DNA of 64,000 nucleotides. Origin: Herpetosiphon gulosus (GTDB lineage Bacteria; Chloroflexota; Chloroflexia; Chloroflexales; Herpetosiphonaceae). The stretch covers positions 62,001 to 126,000 of the forward strand of contig NZ_BAABRU010000003.1 in assembly GCF_039545135.1 (NCBI RefSeq). The letters run 5' to 3'. The translations under genes and the position numbers were made by a program. Below the pieces are notes generated by a model. The model saw nothing but the letters and a program-made list of their open reading frames with translations. It ran no database searches and was not told the origin of the DNA. The first letter of the stretch is position 1. The number at the start of each line of letters is the position of its first letter. Below are positions 8,381-17,494 of this stretch, one piece after another.

Positions 8381-10828
8381 CTATTTAAGCAACACTTCAA
8401 CATCTGATTGGAATAAGTTTGGCATCACCGCGGATTCAGGCACGCTGACTGGTGGTTCGCTGGCCTCAGCTCGCAAGGCTAGTTCAATCACTTGGCCAAC
8501 ATGCTCCACCCCATGGAATTGTACTTCAGCCAAGACATCTGCTGGAATTTCATCCAAATCGGCAATGTTGCGCTGCGGCAAAATAATCGTGCGAATGCCT
8601 GCGCGATGCGCTGCCAAGACTTTTTCGCGCACACCACCAATTGGCAAGACTTTACCGCGCAGGGTAATTTCGCCAGTCATCGCTACATCATCGCGTAACG
8701 CGCGGCCTGTCAGCAATGAAACTAAGGCCGTGGCCATGGCAATCCCCGCCGATGGGCCATCTTTGGGCTGAGCACCAGCCGGAACATGCACATGCAGATC
8801 GTAGTGCTGGGCAAAATTTGGATCGATGCCATAGGCTTCGACCTCAGCCCGCACCCAACTCAAGGCAGCCCGCGCCGATTCTTTCATCACATCGCCAAGC
8901 TGACCGCTCAAGGCAAAGTTGCCGCGTCCGCTCATTTTGGTCGCTTCGATAAAGATAATATCGCCGCCAACTGGAGTCCAAACCAAGCCCGTGACAATGC
9001 CAGGCCGATCGGTGCGCTCGTGAAGTTCTGAGAAGTAGCGGCGTTTGCCCAAATATTCGCGGGTTTTAGCTGGGTCGAGCACAATTGGAGTGGCTGAACC
9101 AAGCGCAACTTGGCGAGCTGCTTTGCGCATTAATGTGCCAATTTGTTGCTCCAAATTCCGCACCCCAGCCTCACGGGTATATTCTTCAATCGCTACCAAT
9201 AAGGCTTCATGATCAATCTCAACCTCATGTGGCTCTAGGCTATGTTGCTCACGTTGTTCTGGCACCAAATAACGGCTGGCAATTTCATACTTTTCACGCA
9301 TGGTATAGCTGCCAAGCTGAATAATCTCCAGCCGATCACGTAATGGCGCTGGGATGGTTTGCAGAGTATTCGCCGTTGCAATAAACATCACTGGCGATAA
9401 GTCCCAAGCCACATCTAAATAGTGGTCACGGAAATTGGTGTTTTGGGCTGGATCAAGTACCTCAAGCATGGCCGAGGTTGGGTCGCCGCGATGATCTGAA
9501 CTCAATTTATCGATTTCGTCGAGCAAGACAACCGGATTGTTCACCCCACTCCGCCGAATTGCTTGGATCAAACTGCCAGGCATTGCGCCGATGTAGGTGC
9601 GGCGATGGCCGCGAATTTCAGCCTCGTCGTGCACACCACCCAACGACAAACGCACAAACTCGCGATTCATAGCTTTGGCAATCGAGCGGCCAAGGCTGGT
9701 TTTTCCCACGCCTGGAGGGCCAACGAAACACAGAATCGCCCCACGCCCAGGATCACGCTCAGGCGATCGTTTGCGGCGTAGTTCGCGCACTGCCAGGTAA
9801 TCCAAAATGCGCTCTTTAATTTCGTCCAAGCCATAATGATCAGCATCGAGAACTTCGGTAGCCTGAGCCACATCAATCGTATCGTCACTGCGTTTTTGCC
9901 ATGGCAAGGCAATTAGGGTTTCCAAGTAGCCGCGAATCACGCTATATTCAGCAGCAGCCGTTGGCATTTGGCGCAACCGATCAAGCTCGCGCATGGCTTG
10001 CTGATAAGCTTCGGCGCTCATGCCAGCCGCCTCAATTTGCTCGGCTAAACGATCAACTTCAACCTCTTGCTCGTTGTTTTCGCCCAACTCTTTGCGAATT
10101 GCTTTGAGTTGTTCGCGCAACACATATTCGCGCTGCGATTTACCCATTTCGTCTTGGACCTGTGATTGAATTTGCTGGCCAATTTGCAACACATTTAATT
10201 CGCGGGTCAGCACTTCGTTCAATTTGAGCAATTTTTGCTTGATGCTTGGTACAGCTAGCACTGTTTGGCGATCAGTCACACTCATGCGGGCATACGAAGC
10301 CACCAAATAGGCCAAACGCCGTGGATCTTCCTCGTTTAACACCGAATTCAACAATTCAGTTGGAAATTGCGGAATCAAGGGGGCAATTTGGCTGGCAATT
10401 GTGGCGATCGAACGCATCAACGCTGTTACTTCAAGCTGCTCGTTCTCAGCAAGCGCATCGGGCACAACTCGAATTTTGGCGCGATAATAGGGTTCGGTTT
10501 GAATAATTTCAACAATCTCAATGCGCTCAAGCACCTGCATCGCCACCCGTAGCGTGCCATCGGGCAATTTCATCAATTTATGCACAACCGCAGCGCTGCC
10601 AAGCTGATAAAAATCCTCAGGTTGGACAGGGCTAGGCCGTTCATCCTCATTTTTCAGCGCCATCAAACCGACAATCCGCTGACCAGCCATCAGATCATCG
10701 ATCAAACGGATCGATTCTGGCTGACCAATTGCCAACGGCATAACCGTGTGAGGATAGGCAACAGTTCCCAATAACGGCAAAATCGCGATTTCATCTGGAA
10801 TCGTGGTCGTTCGTTCAACTTCTGACAT
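8381..10828 (-). CDS. lon: ATP-dependent Lon protease
   Basis: An 815-aa LonA-type protease, the normal family length. The N-terminal substrate-binding domain starts at LPLLGTVAYPHTVMPL. The AAA+ Walker A GPPGVGKTS is near residue 370 and Walker B VVLLDEIDKL follows. The protease domain carries the catalytic Ser in KDGPSAGIAMA (near 693) and the Lys in GGVREKVLAAHRAG (near 736). It degrades misfolded and regulatory proteins in the cytoplasm. The start has AAGGGG about 6 nt upstream. The hsp20 gene lies 28 bp upstream in the same direction, so the two are probably one heat-stress operon. Confidence 0.97.
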   Translation of the reverse strand: MSEVERTTTIPDEIAILPLLGTVAYPHTVMPLAIGQPESIRLIDDLMAGQRIVGLMALKNEDERPSPVQPEDFYQLGSAAVVHKLMKLPDGTLRVAMQVLERIEIVEIIQTEPYYRAKIRVVPDALAENEQLEVTALMRSIATIASQIAPLIPQFPTELLNSVLNEEDPRRLAYLVASYARMSVTDRQTVLAVPSIKQKLLKLNEVLTRELNVLQIGQQIQSQVQDEMGKSQREYVLREQLKAIRKELGENNEQEVEVDRLAEQIEAAGMSAEAYQQAMRELDRLRQMPTAAAEYSVIRGYLETLIALPWQKRSDDTIDVAQATEVLDADHYGLDEIKERILDYLAVRELRRKRSPERDPGRGAILCFVGPPGVGKTSLGRSIAKAMNREFVRLSLGGVHDEAEIRGHRRTYIGAMPGSLIQAIRRSGVNNPVVLLDEIDKLSSDHRGDPTSAMLEVLDPAQNTNFRDHYLDVAWDLSPVMFIATANTLQTIPAPLRDRLEIIQLGSYTMREKYEIASRYLVPEQREQHSLEPHEVEIDHEALLVAIEEYTREAGVRNLEQQIGTLMRKAARQVALGSATPIVLDPAKTREYLGKRRYFSELHERTDRPGIVTGLVWTPVGGDIIFIEATKMSGRGNFALSGQLGDVMKESARAALSWVRAEVEAYGIDPNFAQHYDLHVHVPAGAQPKDGPSAGIAMATALVSLLTGRALRDDVAMTGEITLRGKVLPIGGVREKVLAAHRAGIRTIILPQRNIADLDEIPADVLAEVQFHGVEHVGQVIELALRAEASEPPVSVPESAVMPNLFQSDVEVLLK

Positions 10829-10856
10829 ACAAAACCCCTTTTAGCCCCAATATAGC

Positions 10857-11309
10857 TTAGACGTTGGTTTGTTCAATCGAGATCCGCCGTGGTTCGGTTT
10901 GGGCTGGATCACGCTTGGGCAGTGCGATCAGCAACATTCCATCATCGTAACGAGCGCTAATTGCTGCTTCGTCAATTGGCGCACGAATCGCAAACTCTAG
11001 CTCAAAATGGCCATAATTAATTCCCAATTCGTGGATATGCACGCCGTGGTTGGGGCAATGCTCCTCGCGCTGGCCACTGACATACAAGACCCTATCGTGC
11101 AAGGTCACTTCGATTGCTGCGTCGCGCATGCCTGCCAACTCGACCTTGATCACAAATTGCTCGGCATACTCATGGACATCGGCGTGTGGTCGCCAAATCA
11201 AGGCGCGGGCACTGCTGCTCCGCGGCCATGGAGTTTGCCAATCGCGTTCAAAGGCACTACCTTGGGTGTGGAGGCGCGGCAATTGGCGCACCACAAGAAA
11301 CTTAGCCAT
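10857..11309 (-). CDS. Small heat-shock protein, Hsp20/alpha-crystallin family
   Basis: A 150-aa Hsp20 protein. The alpha-crystallin domain runs from about residue 40 (DVHEYAEQFVIKVELAGM) to LLIALPKRDP, including the conserved RVLYVSGQR strand and an A-x-x-x-N/D-G-x-L-like end (YDDGMLLIALP). It is an ATP-independent chaperone that holds unfolding proteins. The start is the ATG at 11309 (MAKFLVV), because GGAGG sits about 9 nt upstream; a longer frame reaching 11351 would start inside a poorly conserved hydrophobic stretch. It is upstream of lon in the same transcription unit. An inverted repeat about 50-70 nt upstream may control both. Confidence 0.92.
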   Translation of the reverse strand: MAKFLVVRQLPRLHTQGSAFERDWQTPWPRSSSARALIWRPHADVHEYAEQFVIKVELAGMRDAAIEVTLHDRVLYVSGQREEHCPNHGVHIHELGINYGHFELEFAIRAPIDEAAISARYDDGMLLIALPKRDPAQTEPRRISIEQTNV

Positions 11310-11353
11310 CGAATTTGAACCTCCACTAAAAAAAACTGCTAGAAAAAGCATAG

Positions 11354-11383
11354 CACTACTCCATTAACAGCGTAGTGACGCTG
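11354..11383. promoter_or_regulatory. Inverted repeats upstream of hsp20
   Basis: CACTAC (11354-11359) pairs with GTAGTG (11372-11377), and CAGCGT-AGTG-ACGCTG (11368-11383) is a second small palindrome. They lie in the hsp20/GNAT divergent promoter region. This is not a match to the HrcA CIRCE consensus; a heat-shock operator is only a possibility. Confidence 0.35.
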
Positions 11384-11402
11384 CGTTGGTAAAGTGTTAA
11401 TC

Positions 11403-11430
11403 TTGTAATCCCATCGTGAAGGTCTATAAT
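11403..11430 (+). promoter_or_regulatory. Sigma-70-type promoter for the GNAT-PARG pair
   Basis: -35 TTGTAA (11403-11408), 16-bp spacer, -10 TATAAT (11425-11430). The predicted start is near 11437, giving a leader of about 40 nt. Confidence 0.6.
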
Positions 11431-11476
11431 TCATGCAGCGGCAGACCTTCATCGCACACAAAGGACAGGCATTTTC

Positions 11477-12259
11477 ATGACTTGGCAGGTTGATTTCACA
11501 CCTTCAGACCACACCTTGCACGACTTACTGCGCCAAAATCGCCTTGAATCAGCCTATGCATTGGGAGATTTACAGCCACCCTTCCGCGAACGCTCACAAT
11601 TCAGCTTGGCCCAACATGGCTCAAACTGGGCGATTTTGCTCTGGTATCGCACCAGCACCTTTACTGCATTATTGCCTTTTGGTGCTGCCGATGGGATTAA
11701 AGCGATTCTCGAAACCCAAAGTAGTTGGCCCAAAGCTTGCATTGTGGCTAATATGAATGATCACTATCGCCAAGTTTTAGGTCAACGCTATCGCTTCAGC
11801 AACGAACAACCAATGATTCGAATTGCAATCGAAGCTGGTCAACTACAAGCTCAGCCCAATGGCACGCAAATCGAGCAACTTGAAGATCAACATCTGGGTG
11901 AGCTTTCGGCCTTTTACACCATGAACGACGTACCAACCTTTAGCCCAGATCAATTACATAACGGGTTATACTATGGCGTGCGACGGCATGGAGCCTTGGT
12001 AGCGGTTGGCGGAACTCATCTAATCAATCAACGCGATCAACTTGCGACGATTGGCAATGTCTATACCGATCCAGCGTTGCGCGGCAATGGCTATGTGCGC
12101 ACGATCATCGCCAAACTAACCCAAAGTTTGTTTGATCAAGGCTGCACGAGTATCATTCACGATGTCAAAAGCAACGATTTTGCCACACGCCAAATCTATG
12201 AGCCGCTTGGCTATCGTCAAGTTGGCAGTTTTTGGGAAGGAACCGCACGTTTACGATGA
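11477..12259 (+). CDS. GNAT-family N-acetyltransferase
   Basis: A 260-aa protein with a C-terminal GNAT fold. The acetyl-CoA-binding region is TDPALRGNGYVRTIIAKLTQ (about residues 195-214; R-G-N-G-Y corresponds to the Q/R-x-x-G-x-G/A signature), preceded by the LVAVGGTHLI beta-strand. The first half is a less conserved N-terminal GNAT-like domain. The substrate cannot be told. AAAGGA lies upstream of the ATG at some distance (about 10-12 nt). Its stop codon overlaps the start of the PARG gene by ATGA, so the two are translationally coupled and probably act in one process. Confidence 0.85.
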   Translation: MTWQVDFTPSDHTLHDLLRQNRLESAYALGDLQPPFRERSQFSLAQHGSNWAILLWYRTSTFTALLPFGAADGIKAILETQSSWPKACIVANMNDHYRQVLGQRYRFSNEQPMIRIAIEAGQLQAQPNGTQIEQLEDQHLGELSAFYTMNDVPTFSPDQLHNGLYYGVRRHGALVAVGGTHLINQRDQLATIGNVYTDPALRGNGYVRTIIAKLTQSLFDQGCTSIIHDVKSNDFATRQIYEPLGYRQVGSFWEGTARLR

Positions 12260-13071
12260 AACGCGAAGAACGTAAAGGTATTGCGCAACGCACCCTCGAC
12301 GCACTAGCCGAGGGTAGCTATGTTAATCAAGCAGGGCAATCAGTCGATATTCGGGCTGCGCAACATGCCGCTGAACAAGCCAGTACAATCATCTGGCCTG
12401 ATACAGCCTTGGCCGCAAACCGCAGTGCCAGCCAACAACCACGCATCAGCGTGTGTGCAGCAACGACACTAGCAACTGCTCAAACCCATGCTCAAACAGG
12501 TCAACGGGTTGCAATCTTAAATTTCGCCTCGGCCAAAAATCCAGGTGGTGGTTTTTTAGGTGGCAGCCAAGCCCAAGAGGAGAGTATCGCCCGTTCGTCG
12601 GGCTTATATCCATGTTTAACCCGTTGTAGCGAATTTTATCGCTTTCATAAGCAGCAAAATAATCTACTGTATTCCGATGCGCTGATTTGGTCGCCGCAAG
12701 TGCCAGTGCTCTGCGATGATGCGGGCAATTGGCTTGATCAGCCATATTTGGTCGATGTAATTACGGTGGCTGCGGTCAATGCGGGGGCGATTCGCCAAAA
12801 TCGTACAGGCCAAAGTAGCGAGGTTGAGCCAGCCATGCACCAACGAATGCAACGACTGCTAGCATTTTGCGCTACCCAACCAATCGAACGCTTAATTTTA
12901 GGAGCTTGGGGCTGTGGGGTGTTCGGCAACGATCCAACAATGATCGCTAGTTTGTTCAAACAGGTCATTGGGCAACAAGCATGGCCATTTACCCAGATTG
13001 ATTTTGCGATTTACGACCCAAGCCCACGCCGCACCACGGTCGCACTCTTTGTTGATATTTTTAAAGATTAA
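12256..13071 (+). CDS. Microbial-type poly(ADP-ribose) glycohydrolase (TIGR02452 family)
   Basis: A 271-aa macrodomain-type PARG. The family signature GGGFLGGSQAQEESIAR is at about residues 96-112, including the catalytic QEE glutamates. An N-terminal helix and the later GAWGCGVFGNDP loop (phosphate binding) are also typical. Enzymes of this family release ADP-ribose from poly(ADP-ribose) or mono-ADP-ribosyl proteins. The ATG overlaps the GNAT stop (ATGA, 12256-12259); an upstream TTG at 12232 is less likely. Herpetosiphon is one of the few bacterial genera known to carry a PARP as well, which would give this enzyme an internal substrate; no PARP gene lies in this window. Confidence 0.9.
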   Translation: MKREERKGIAQRTLDALAEGSYVNQAGQSVDIRAAQHAAEQASTIIWPDTALAANRSASQQPRISVCAATTLATAQTHAQTGQRVAILNFASAKNPGGGFLGGSQAQEESIARSSGLYPCLTRCSEFYRFHKQQNNLLYSDALIWSPQVPVLCDDAGNWLDQPYLVDVITVAAVNAGAIRQNRTGQSSEVEPAMHQRMQRLLAFCATQPIERLILGAWGCGVFGNDPTMIASLFKQVIGQQAWPFTQIDFAIYDPSPRRTTVALFVDIFKD

Positions 13072-13113
13072 CTAGCACTCTTCGGCGGTATACCGGAAAA
13101 ATAAACTCAAAAG

Positions 13114-13154
13114 CCCCTCGCCCGCCGCAGTGGGCGAGGGGTTGGGGTGAGGGA
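13114..13154. repeat. GC-rich intergenic inverted repeat, copy 1
   Basis: CCCCTCGCCC (13114-13123) pairs with GGGCGAGGGG (13132-13141), followed by TTGGGGTGAGGGA. It belongs to the repeat family also seen near 19000, 37590 and 42090. It follows the PARG gene and could act as a terminator-like hairpin. Confidence 0.75.
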
Positions 13155-13254
13155 TAATCAATCTTGGTTTGAGCAGTTCGATGAGGAGCGAGCAAAGTGG
13201 TTACGCCAAACGCGCAACAGGCTAGCATCAAACGACTCAATCAAGGGCAATAGG

Positions 13255-13827
13255 TTAAAGTTCCGTCCAGCGGATATCAAAAACACAATAGGCATGGCCA
13301 TCGCGCATACAGGGTTCGTGAGTGATTCGAACATCACGCGCCCCCAAGCCTTGCAAAACCCCTTCCATCGCCGCCTGCTCAAACATACAATTGTAGGGTT
13401 GTTGAACTTCGACCCGCGCATGATAGGCGGCAACAATCGTTGTACGCCATTCACCGCTCGCACCACGGGTTGCTGTGCGCCAAACATCGGGCATTGCTAC
13501 CAACATCGAGGTTGGGGTATTTAGCCCCATCTCGCGAAACTGAACTGCTAGCGAATAATAAATACCACGACCAATTTCCATCATCAAGGCTGGATCACGA
13601 TCCTCAAAATAGTTAATCATGGTTTCGAAAAGTTGACCATGATACCATTTTTCAGGATTAAGTTGATCGAGCACATTCAGGATTTCCGGCGGGCATTCAT
13701 CGGCAGCAACCATCCCTAACATTAAATAGGCGCTACCTAAACTTAATGGTGCACCCTCGCGGTGATTAATTCCAGGATCAGCAAATTCTTCCACCGCTAA
13801 TGGTGCTGATCGCGCAAAGCGATACAC
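13255..13827 (-). CDS. V4R / heme-NO-binding-like domain protein
   Basis: About 190 aa. The C-terminal half (EQAAMEGVLQGLGARDVRI then HEPCMRDGHAYCVFDIRW) resembles the 4-vinyl-reductase (V4R) and related small-molecule sensor folds, with conserved Cys in CMRDGHAYC. No HTH or enzymatic partner domain is attached, so it would be a stand-alone sensor or binding protein. The start is set at GTG 13827 because GGAGG lies four bases upstream; the frame also reaches a GTG at 13851. Downstream on the same strand is only the GC-rich repeat. Assignment to V4R is by pattern and is tentative. Confidence 0.6.
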   Translation of the reverse strand: MYRFARSAPLAVEEFADPGINHREGAPLSLGSAYLMLGMVAADECPPEILNVLDQLNPEKWYHGQLFETMINYFEDRDPALMMEIGRGIYYSLAVQFREMGLNTPTSMLVAMPDVWRTATRGASGEWRTTIVAAYHARVEVQQPYNCMFEQAAMEGVLQGLGARDVRITHEPCMRDGHAYCVFDIRWTEL

Positions 13828-13902
13828 ATGCCCTCCTTTGCAAAATAACACCTAGCTGGACACATTCAACCTTTCCCCACAACCAATCAGGCTATTGTCA
13901 CG

Positions 13903-14412
13903 CTATTCTTGGCGGGGGTCAGGTAAAAGTTCATCACGAATTTGGACTTGATCGCCAACAATTGTGACAGGCAACTCACCTAGGCGCAACCGCCGACTCT
14001 CGCTAATTAATAATCCTCGTTCATCATACACCCGATCTGAGCATTGATCACGGTAGGTTTGATTCGATTGTTCATACAGCACAATACAACCGCTTAAACT
14101 GTCCCAGGCCAAGAAGACGCGCCATTGATCAGTGCTCACACGAGTAACTAACAATGCATCATCACTAACCTCGGGGCGGCTCGCAATCGTTTCCGAGGCA
14201 TTCAATTGTTTAACCGACACTTGGATAGTCTGACCAATAGGAAATTGGCTGACTGGGCCAATACTATATTCACGTGGTGGCGGGCTGATGATATAGACAA
14301 ACAACGCCCCACAAAACAGGGTTGCCAAGCTCATCACCACCATCAACAAACGGGTGGCCCGTTTGCGCGAACGCTCAATTCGCTCAATTTCATAAGGATC
14401 AAGCATGCTCAT
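13903..14412 (-). CDS. Small membrane-anchored protein of unknown function
   Basis: A 169-aa protein. It has a short charged cytoplasmic N-terminus (DPYEIERIERSRKRATR), one transmembrane helix at about residues 22-45 (LLMVVMSLATLFCGALFVYI), and an extracytoplasmic domain of about 120 residues with no recognised family. Two Cys in the external part (SGCIVLYE and RDQCSDR) could pair. The start ATG at 14412 has GAGGA upstream and overlaps the methyltransferase stop by ATGA, so it is translationally coupled to that gene. Confidence 0.7.
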   Translation of the reverse strand: MSMLDPYEIERIERSRKRATRLLMVVMSLATLFCGALFVYIISPPPREYSIGPVSQFPIGQTIQVSVKQLNASETIASRPEVSDDALLVTRVSTDQWRVFLAWDSLSGCIVLYEQSNQTYRDQCSDRVYDERGLLISESRRLRLGELPVTIVGDQVQIRDELLPDPRQE

Positions 14413-15167
14413 TGGGAAATTCCTCGTGCCACAATCAACATTCGTTCCGCTTCGCTGGTGTATGGGTCAAGCTCATACGAACCATAGACTGCCTGCAATT
14501 CAAAGCCACAACGGGCCAGCAGATGTTCGGCCTCGTAACGATAAAGCCAACGCATACCAAAGGGCAGCACACAGCGCCGCACTTGGCCATCGGGCTGAAT
14601 TTCATCGTAACAGAATTGCACCTGTTGATGCTGCGCGGCTAAATCAACGCTGCGATAGACAAATTTTTGCACCAAATTGCCATTGCTGGCGTGAAAGCTT
14701 TTATCAAGCACCATCAAACCATCAATGGCACTAAGTTGGCTTGGCTCAGGATTAAATAAATCGAGCAGCAACAACCCATTGGGTTTGAGATGGCGATGGA
14801 TACAGCGCAAAGCAGCGATTTGGGCTTGGGTGGTTTCCAAATGCATAAACGAATTAATCGCCACAAACGCCATCCCAAACTGCTGCTCAAGATCGAAATT
14901 GGTGGCATCGGCAACCACAAACTCAAGCTGCTCAGCTACGTTTGCCGCTAATGCAGCAGCTTGAGCACATTTGATCATGGCTGGAGCAATATCGATGCCT
15001 ACCACCTTTAGTTTAGCCTGAGCCAGTGGAATTGCCGCCCGCCCAGTGCCGCACATCACTTCTAAAACACTGCCACCAGCCATACGGGCATGTTCACGGT
15101 AGAACACCAGATCATCCTGAAAATCGCCATAATCGGCATCGTAGTAGGGTACAAACTGATCAAACAT
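14409..15167 (-). CDS. SAM-dependent class I methyltransferase
   Basis: A 252-aa Rossmann-fold methyltransferase. Motif I VLEVMCGTGRAAIPLA is at about residues 35-50, motif II VVGIDIAPAMIKCA follows, and a post-motif ATNFDLE is near 90. A C-terminal beta-rich part (QHQQVQFCYDEIQPDG) is typical of the small-molecule methyltransferases with a lid domain. The substrate is unknown. The ATG has AAGGAA upstream and is 70 bp from the end of the previous unit. It overlaps the membrane-protein gene by 4 nt. Confidence 0.88.
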   Translation of the reverse strand: MFDQFVPYYDADYGDFQDDLVFYREHARMAGGSVLEVMCGTGRAAIPLAQAKLKVVGIDIAPAMIKCAQAAALAANVAEQLEFVVADATNFDLEQQFGMAFVAINSFMHLETTQAQIAALRCIHRHLKPNGLLLLDLFNPEPSQLSAIDGLMVLDKSFHASNGNLVQKFVYRSVDLAAQHQQVQFCYDEIQPDGQVRRCVLPFGMRWLYRYEAEHLLARCGFELQAVYGSYELDPYTSEAERMLIVARGISQ

Positions 15168-15239
15168 CCAAGTTCCTTACATAGCAACGCCATGGTTGTG
15201 CAAACACCGCGCAGCGAACCATGGCATTACCGAGTTAAT

Positions 15240-16412
15240 TTAGCGTAATGTAATTGTTTTAGAAATTCCGCCGTTGGTTGGTCGCCAGACCAACTTGATC
15301 GACTGAAACTCGCCTGTATTGGTTCGCGCAACCACTGTGCCTGCGTGGCTAGCATTCGCTGGAATGGTGAGCGTATTGAGCAAGGGTGAGTTTGAAGCAA
15401 TGGGGAAAGCCCCAAGGTTGGTCTGAATGGTAAAATCGGCAGCGCGAAAGGTTAATGATTGATTGGAAGGATTTTGCAATACGAGATTAATCGTCACCTG
15501 CTTACCATCGCTGGCAATCACCATTTCACCAATCGTCAAGAAATAACTGCGCGATTCATGGACACTACCACTCACCACAGGCTGGACTGGTTGTGGTTGA
15601 GTTGGTGGTTGGCCTGAATCAGTTACTATCTGAACTACTGGAGTCGGTAGATTTGGATTCAAGCCAAGCAAGGCCTCGCTGGTCGCTCGCTCACTGGCAC
15701 TAATATCATTGTTACCGCGAGAACCACCAAGCCGTCCAGCCAAAGCCGAACGCACTAGATTGAACCCCCCAACCAGCAATACCAAAAGAATAGCAGAAAT
15801 TATCAATTCACTTCTGGTGGGCAGCACTGAGCGTTTTTTCGGGCCTTTGGCAATCGCTGGGCGCAACGAACCAACCAGATCGTTGCTATAGTTCACGACG
15901 TTTTCTGGCTCAGGCGTTGGCTTGGTTTCGACAGCCGTTGCTTGGGTTGGCGGAACTTCAGCCTGGTGAGTTGGGAGCGACGTAGATAGTGAAACGGCTC
16001 CCGCGCTCAACTCTTGACTGATCGCTGGAGCTGGCGAGCTTGCTTCGAAACTTGGACGTGGTTGCAACAAACCAGCATTGCCTGCAGCACGGGCTGGCGG
16101 CGGCGAAAAACTAGCTTTAGCCGGAGCCGCCGTACCAGTTTGGCCCAAATTAGCAAAGTCAATCTGGGTCGGCTTAAGCAGATCAAGCCCGCGTTTAGCG
16201 GCAGCATTGGCTGGATTAATTGCCAAAACTTGCTGTAAGGCCGCGATTTTCTCGCTGTTGGTCGCTTCTACCGCGCTCAGCCAGAGCCACGCTTGCTCAT
16301 TGTAGGGGTCGGCAGTAATGGCCTGACGCAGCAGCAGCCGCGCCTCGGCATGGTTACCAGAGCGGGCGGCCTGCACGCCTTGTTGAATTAATTGTTGAAC
16401 AGTTGATGACAT
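15240..16412 (-). CDS. TPR protein with one transmembrane helix and extracellular C-terminal domain
   Basis: A 390-aa protein. The N-terminal TPR pair (residues 1-75, including NEQAWLWLSAVEATNSEKI and INPANAAAKRGLDLL) is followed by a Pro/Ala-rich linker, then one transmembrane helix at about 200-220 (LIISAILLVLLVGGFNLV), then an external Ig-like domain (residues 285-390) of the DUF4352 type. The ATG at 16412 has AGGAG upstream and only 7 bp separates it from the sortase stop, so it is the third gene of the mvaD-sortase unit. A cytoplasmic TPR joined to an external beta domain suggests a cell-envelope scaffold or sensor. Confidence 0.75.
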   Translation of the reverse strand: MSSTVQQLIQQGVQAARSGNHAEARLLLRQAITADPYNEQAWLWLSAVEATNSEKIAALQQVLAINPANAAAKRGLDLLKPTQIDFANLGQTGTAAPAKASFSPPPARAAGNAGLLQPRPSFEASSPAPAISQELSAGAVSLSTSLPTHQAEVPPTQATAVETKPTPEPENVVNYSNDLVGSLRPAIAKGPKKRSVLPTRSELIISAILLVLLVGGFNLVRSALAGRLGGSRGNNDISASERATSEALLGLNPNLPTPVVQIVTDSGQPPTQPQPVQPVVSGSVHESRSYFLTIGEMVIASDGKQVTINLVLQNPSNQSLTFRAADFTIQTNLGAFPIASNSPLLNTLTIPANASHAGTVVARTNTGEFQSIKLVWRPTNGGISKTITLR

Positions 16413-16419
16413 ACAACTC

Positions 16420-17484
16420 CTACGGTTGGGGCTTCGCACGCACAATCAGGCGATGCGAATACACACCGATCGGCACACAGGTGATTAGGGTAACCGTTTC
16501 TTCAGCGGTTGGCTCCATTACCCATGTTTGGTCGGGGGTCACAGTACTTATGTCAGTTACTTGGTAGCGGTGTTCTACCCCGTCAACAGTCAGGATCAAG
16601 CGATCGCCGATGACTGCATTTGGTAACTGACTGAAGATAATACCATGATAGCCGACATGCCCTGCTAGTACTATATTCCCAGCCGTCGTTGGAAAGCCTG
16701 CGACTGGCCAATAATGCGCCGCAGCATCGGTCGGCACATCCCACGCCCCCAACGAAAAACCTGCTTCAACAATCTTACTATCAAGCCCAATTCGTGGCAT
16801 GCTGATGCGAGTTGGTCGCAAAGCCTGCCACGCCACCTCAGCATCATTAACCTTGCGGGTAGCCCATTCTGGCGCAGCCTTAGTTGCATTCAAATATTGG
16901 CGACCTAAATGGCCCAACGACACTTGATAGGCTGCTGGCAATTCAGGGTGATATTCAAAGCGTGTGCGCTCGAAATATTGCACCGTATAAATTTGGCCAT
17001 CTTGTTGATTGCGCTCGAGAAATTCTTCCGATAACGGATAGCCAAAAGCTTGCAAACCACCGTTGCGCTCCCAATACTGGCGAAATAGCCCGCCTAAGGT
17101 ATGCCCAGACTCAGGAAAGAAGATTTGTCCAGGATAGGCGGCTTCGCTGCGCGGCGTGAAGGCGGGATGTTTGGCTGAGCCTTCAGCTGCCCAACGCCCC
17201 AAATGACCCGCCAACGTCCAGCCAATGGTTGCATGCCACTCTAGCCGCGCCCGCTCAAAATACTGCACTGGACGACCATTTTCAACAAACACCTCAGTAA
17301 TTGGATAACCAAAAATTGGCAAGCCCCCATTGCGCTCCCAAAATAGCCGAAAATTATAGGCCAAACTATGGCCAGTTTCGGCGAAGTAGCGCGGCTGGCC
17401 CGCCGCAGTTTCGGCTGAGCCAATGCTTATCGTGGCTAACAACAGGCCAACAATCACCAAGTATGCTCGTAGTCGTCGCAGCAT
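16420..17484 (-). CDS. Sortase-fold transpeptidase with N-terminal ETGH/NGGL-FGYP repeats
   Basis: A 354-aa exported protein: signal peptide (residues 1-25), two to three copies of a roughly 50-residue module with the pattern ETGHxL...FW/YW-ERNGGL-xFGYP (starting near residues 30, 120 and less clearly between), then a C-terminal sortase domain. The catalytic triad is visible: His in AGHVGYHG (about 276), Cys in TLITCVPIG (about 336) and Arg in SHRLIVRAK (about 346). The TLITC...R signature fits class D/E sortases. There is no second transmembrane helix. It sits in an operon behind mvaD (10 bp) and before a TPR membrane protein (7 bp). Start ATG 17484 is preferred over GTG 17490. Confidence 0.88.
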   Translation of the reverse strand: MLRRLRAYLVIVGLLLATISIGSAETAAGQPRYFAETGHSLAYNFRLFWERNGGLPIFGYPITEVFVENGRPVQYFERARLEWHATIGWTLAGHLGRWAAEGSAKHPAFTPRSEAAYPGQIFFPESGHTLGGLFRQYWERNGGLQAFGYPLSEEFLERNQQDGQIYTVQYFERTRFEYHPELPAAYQVSLGHLGRQYLNATKAAPEWATRKVNDAEVAWQALRPTRISMPRIGLDSKIVEAGFSLGAWDVPTDAAAHYWPVAGFPTTAGNIVLAGHVGYHGIIFSQLPNAVIGDRLILTVDGVEHRYQVTDISTVTPDQTWVMEPTAEETVTLITCVPIGVYSHRLIVRAKPQP

Positions 17485-17494
17485 CGGCACACCT

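Noticed and set aside
11354-11383. CIRCE element before hsp20
   Set aside because: Arms are only 6 bp and do not match the TTAGCACTC/GAGTGCTAA consensus.
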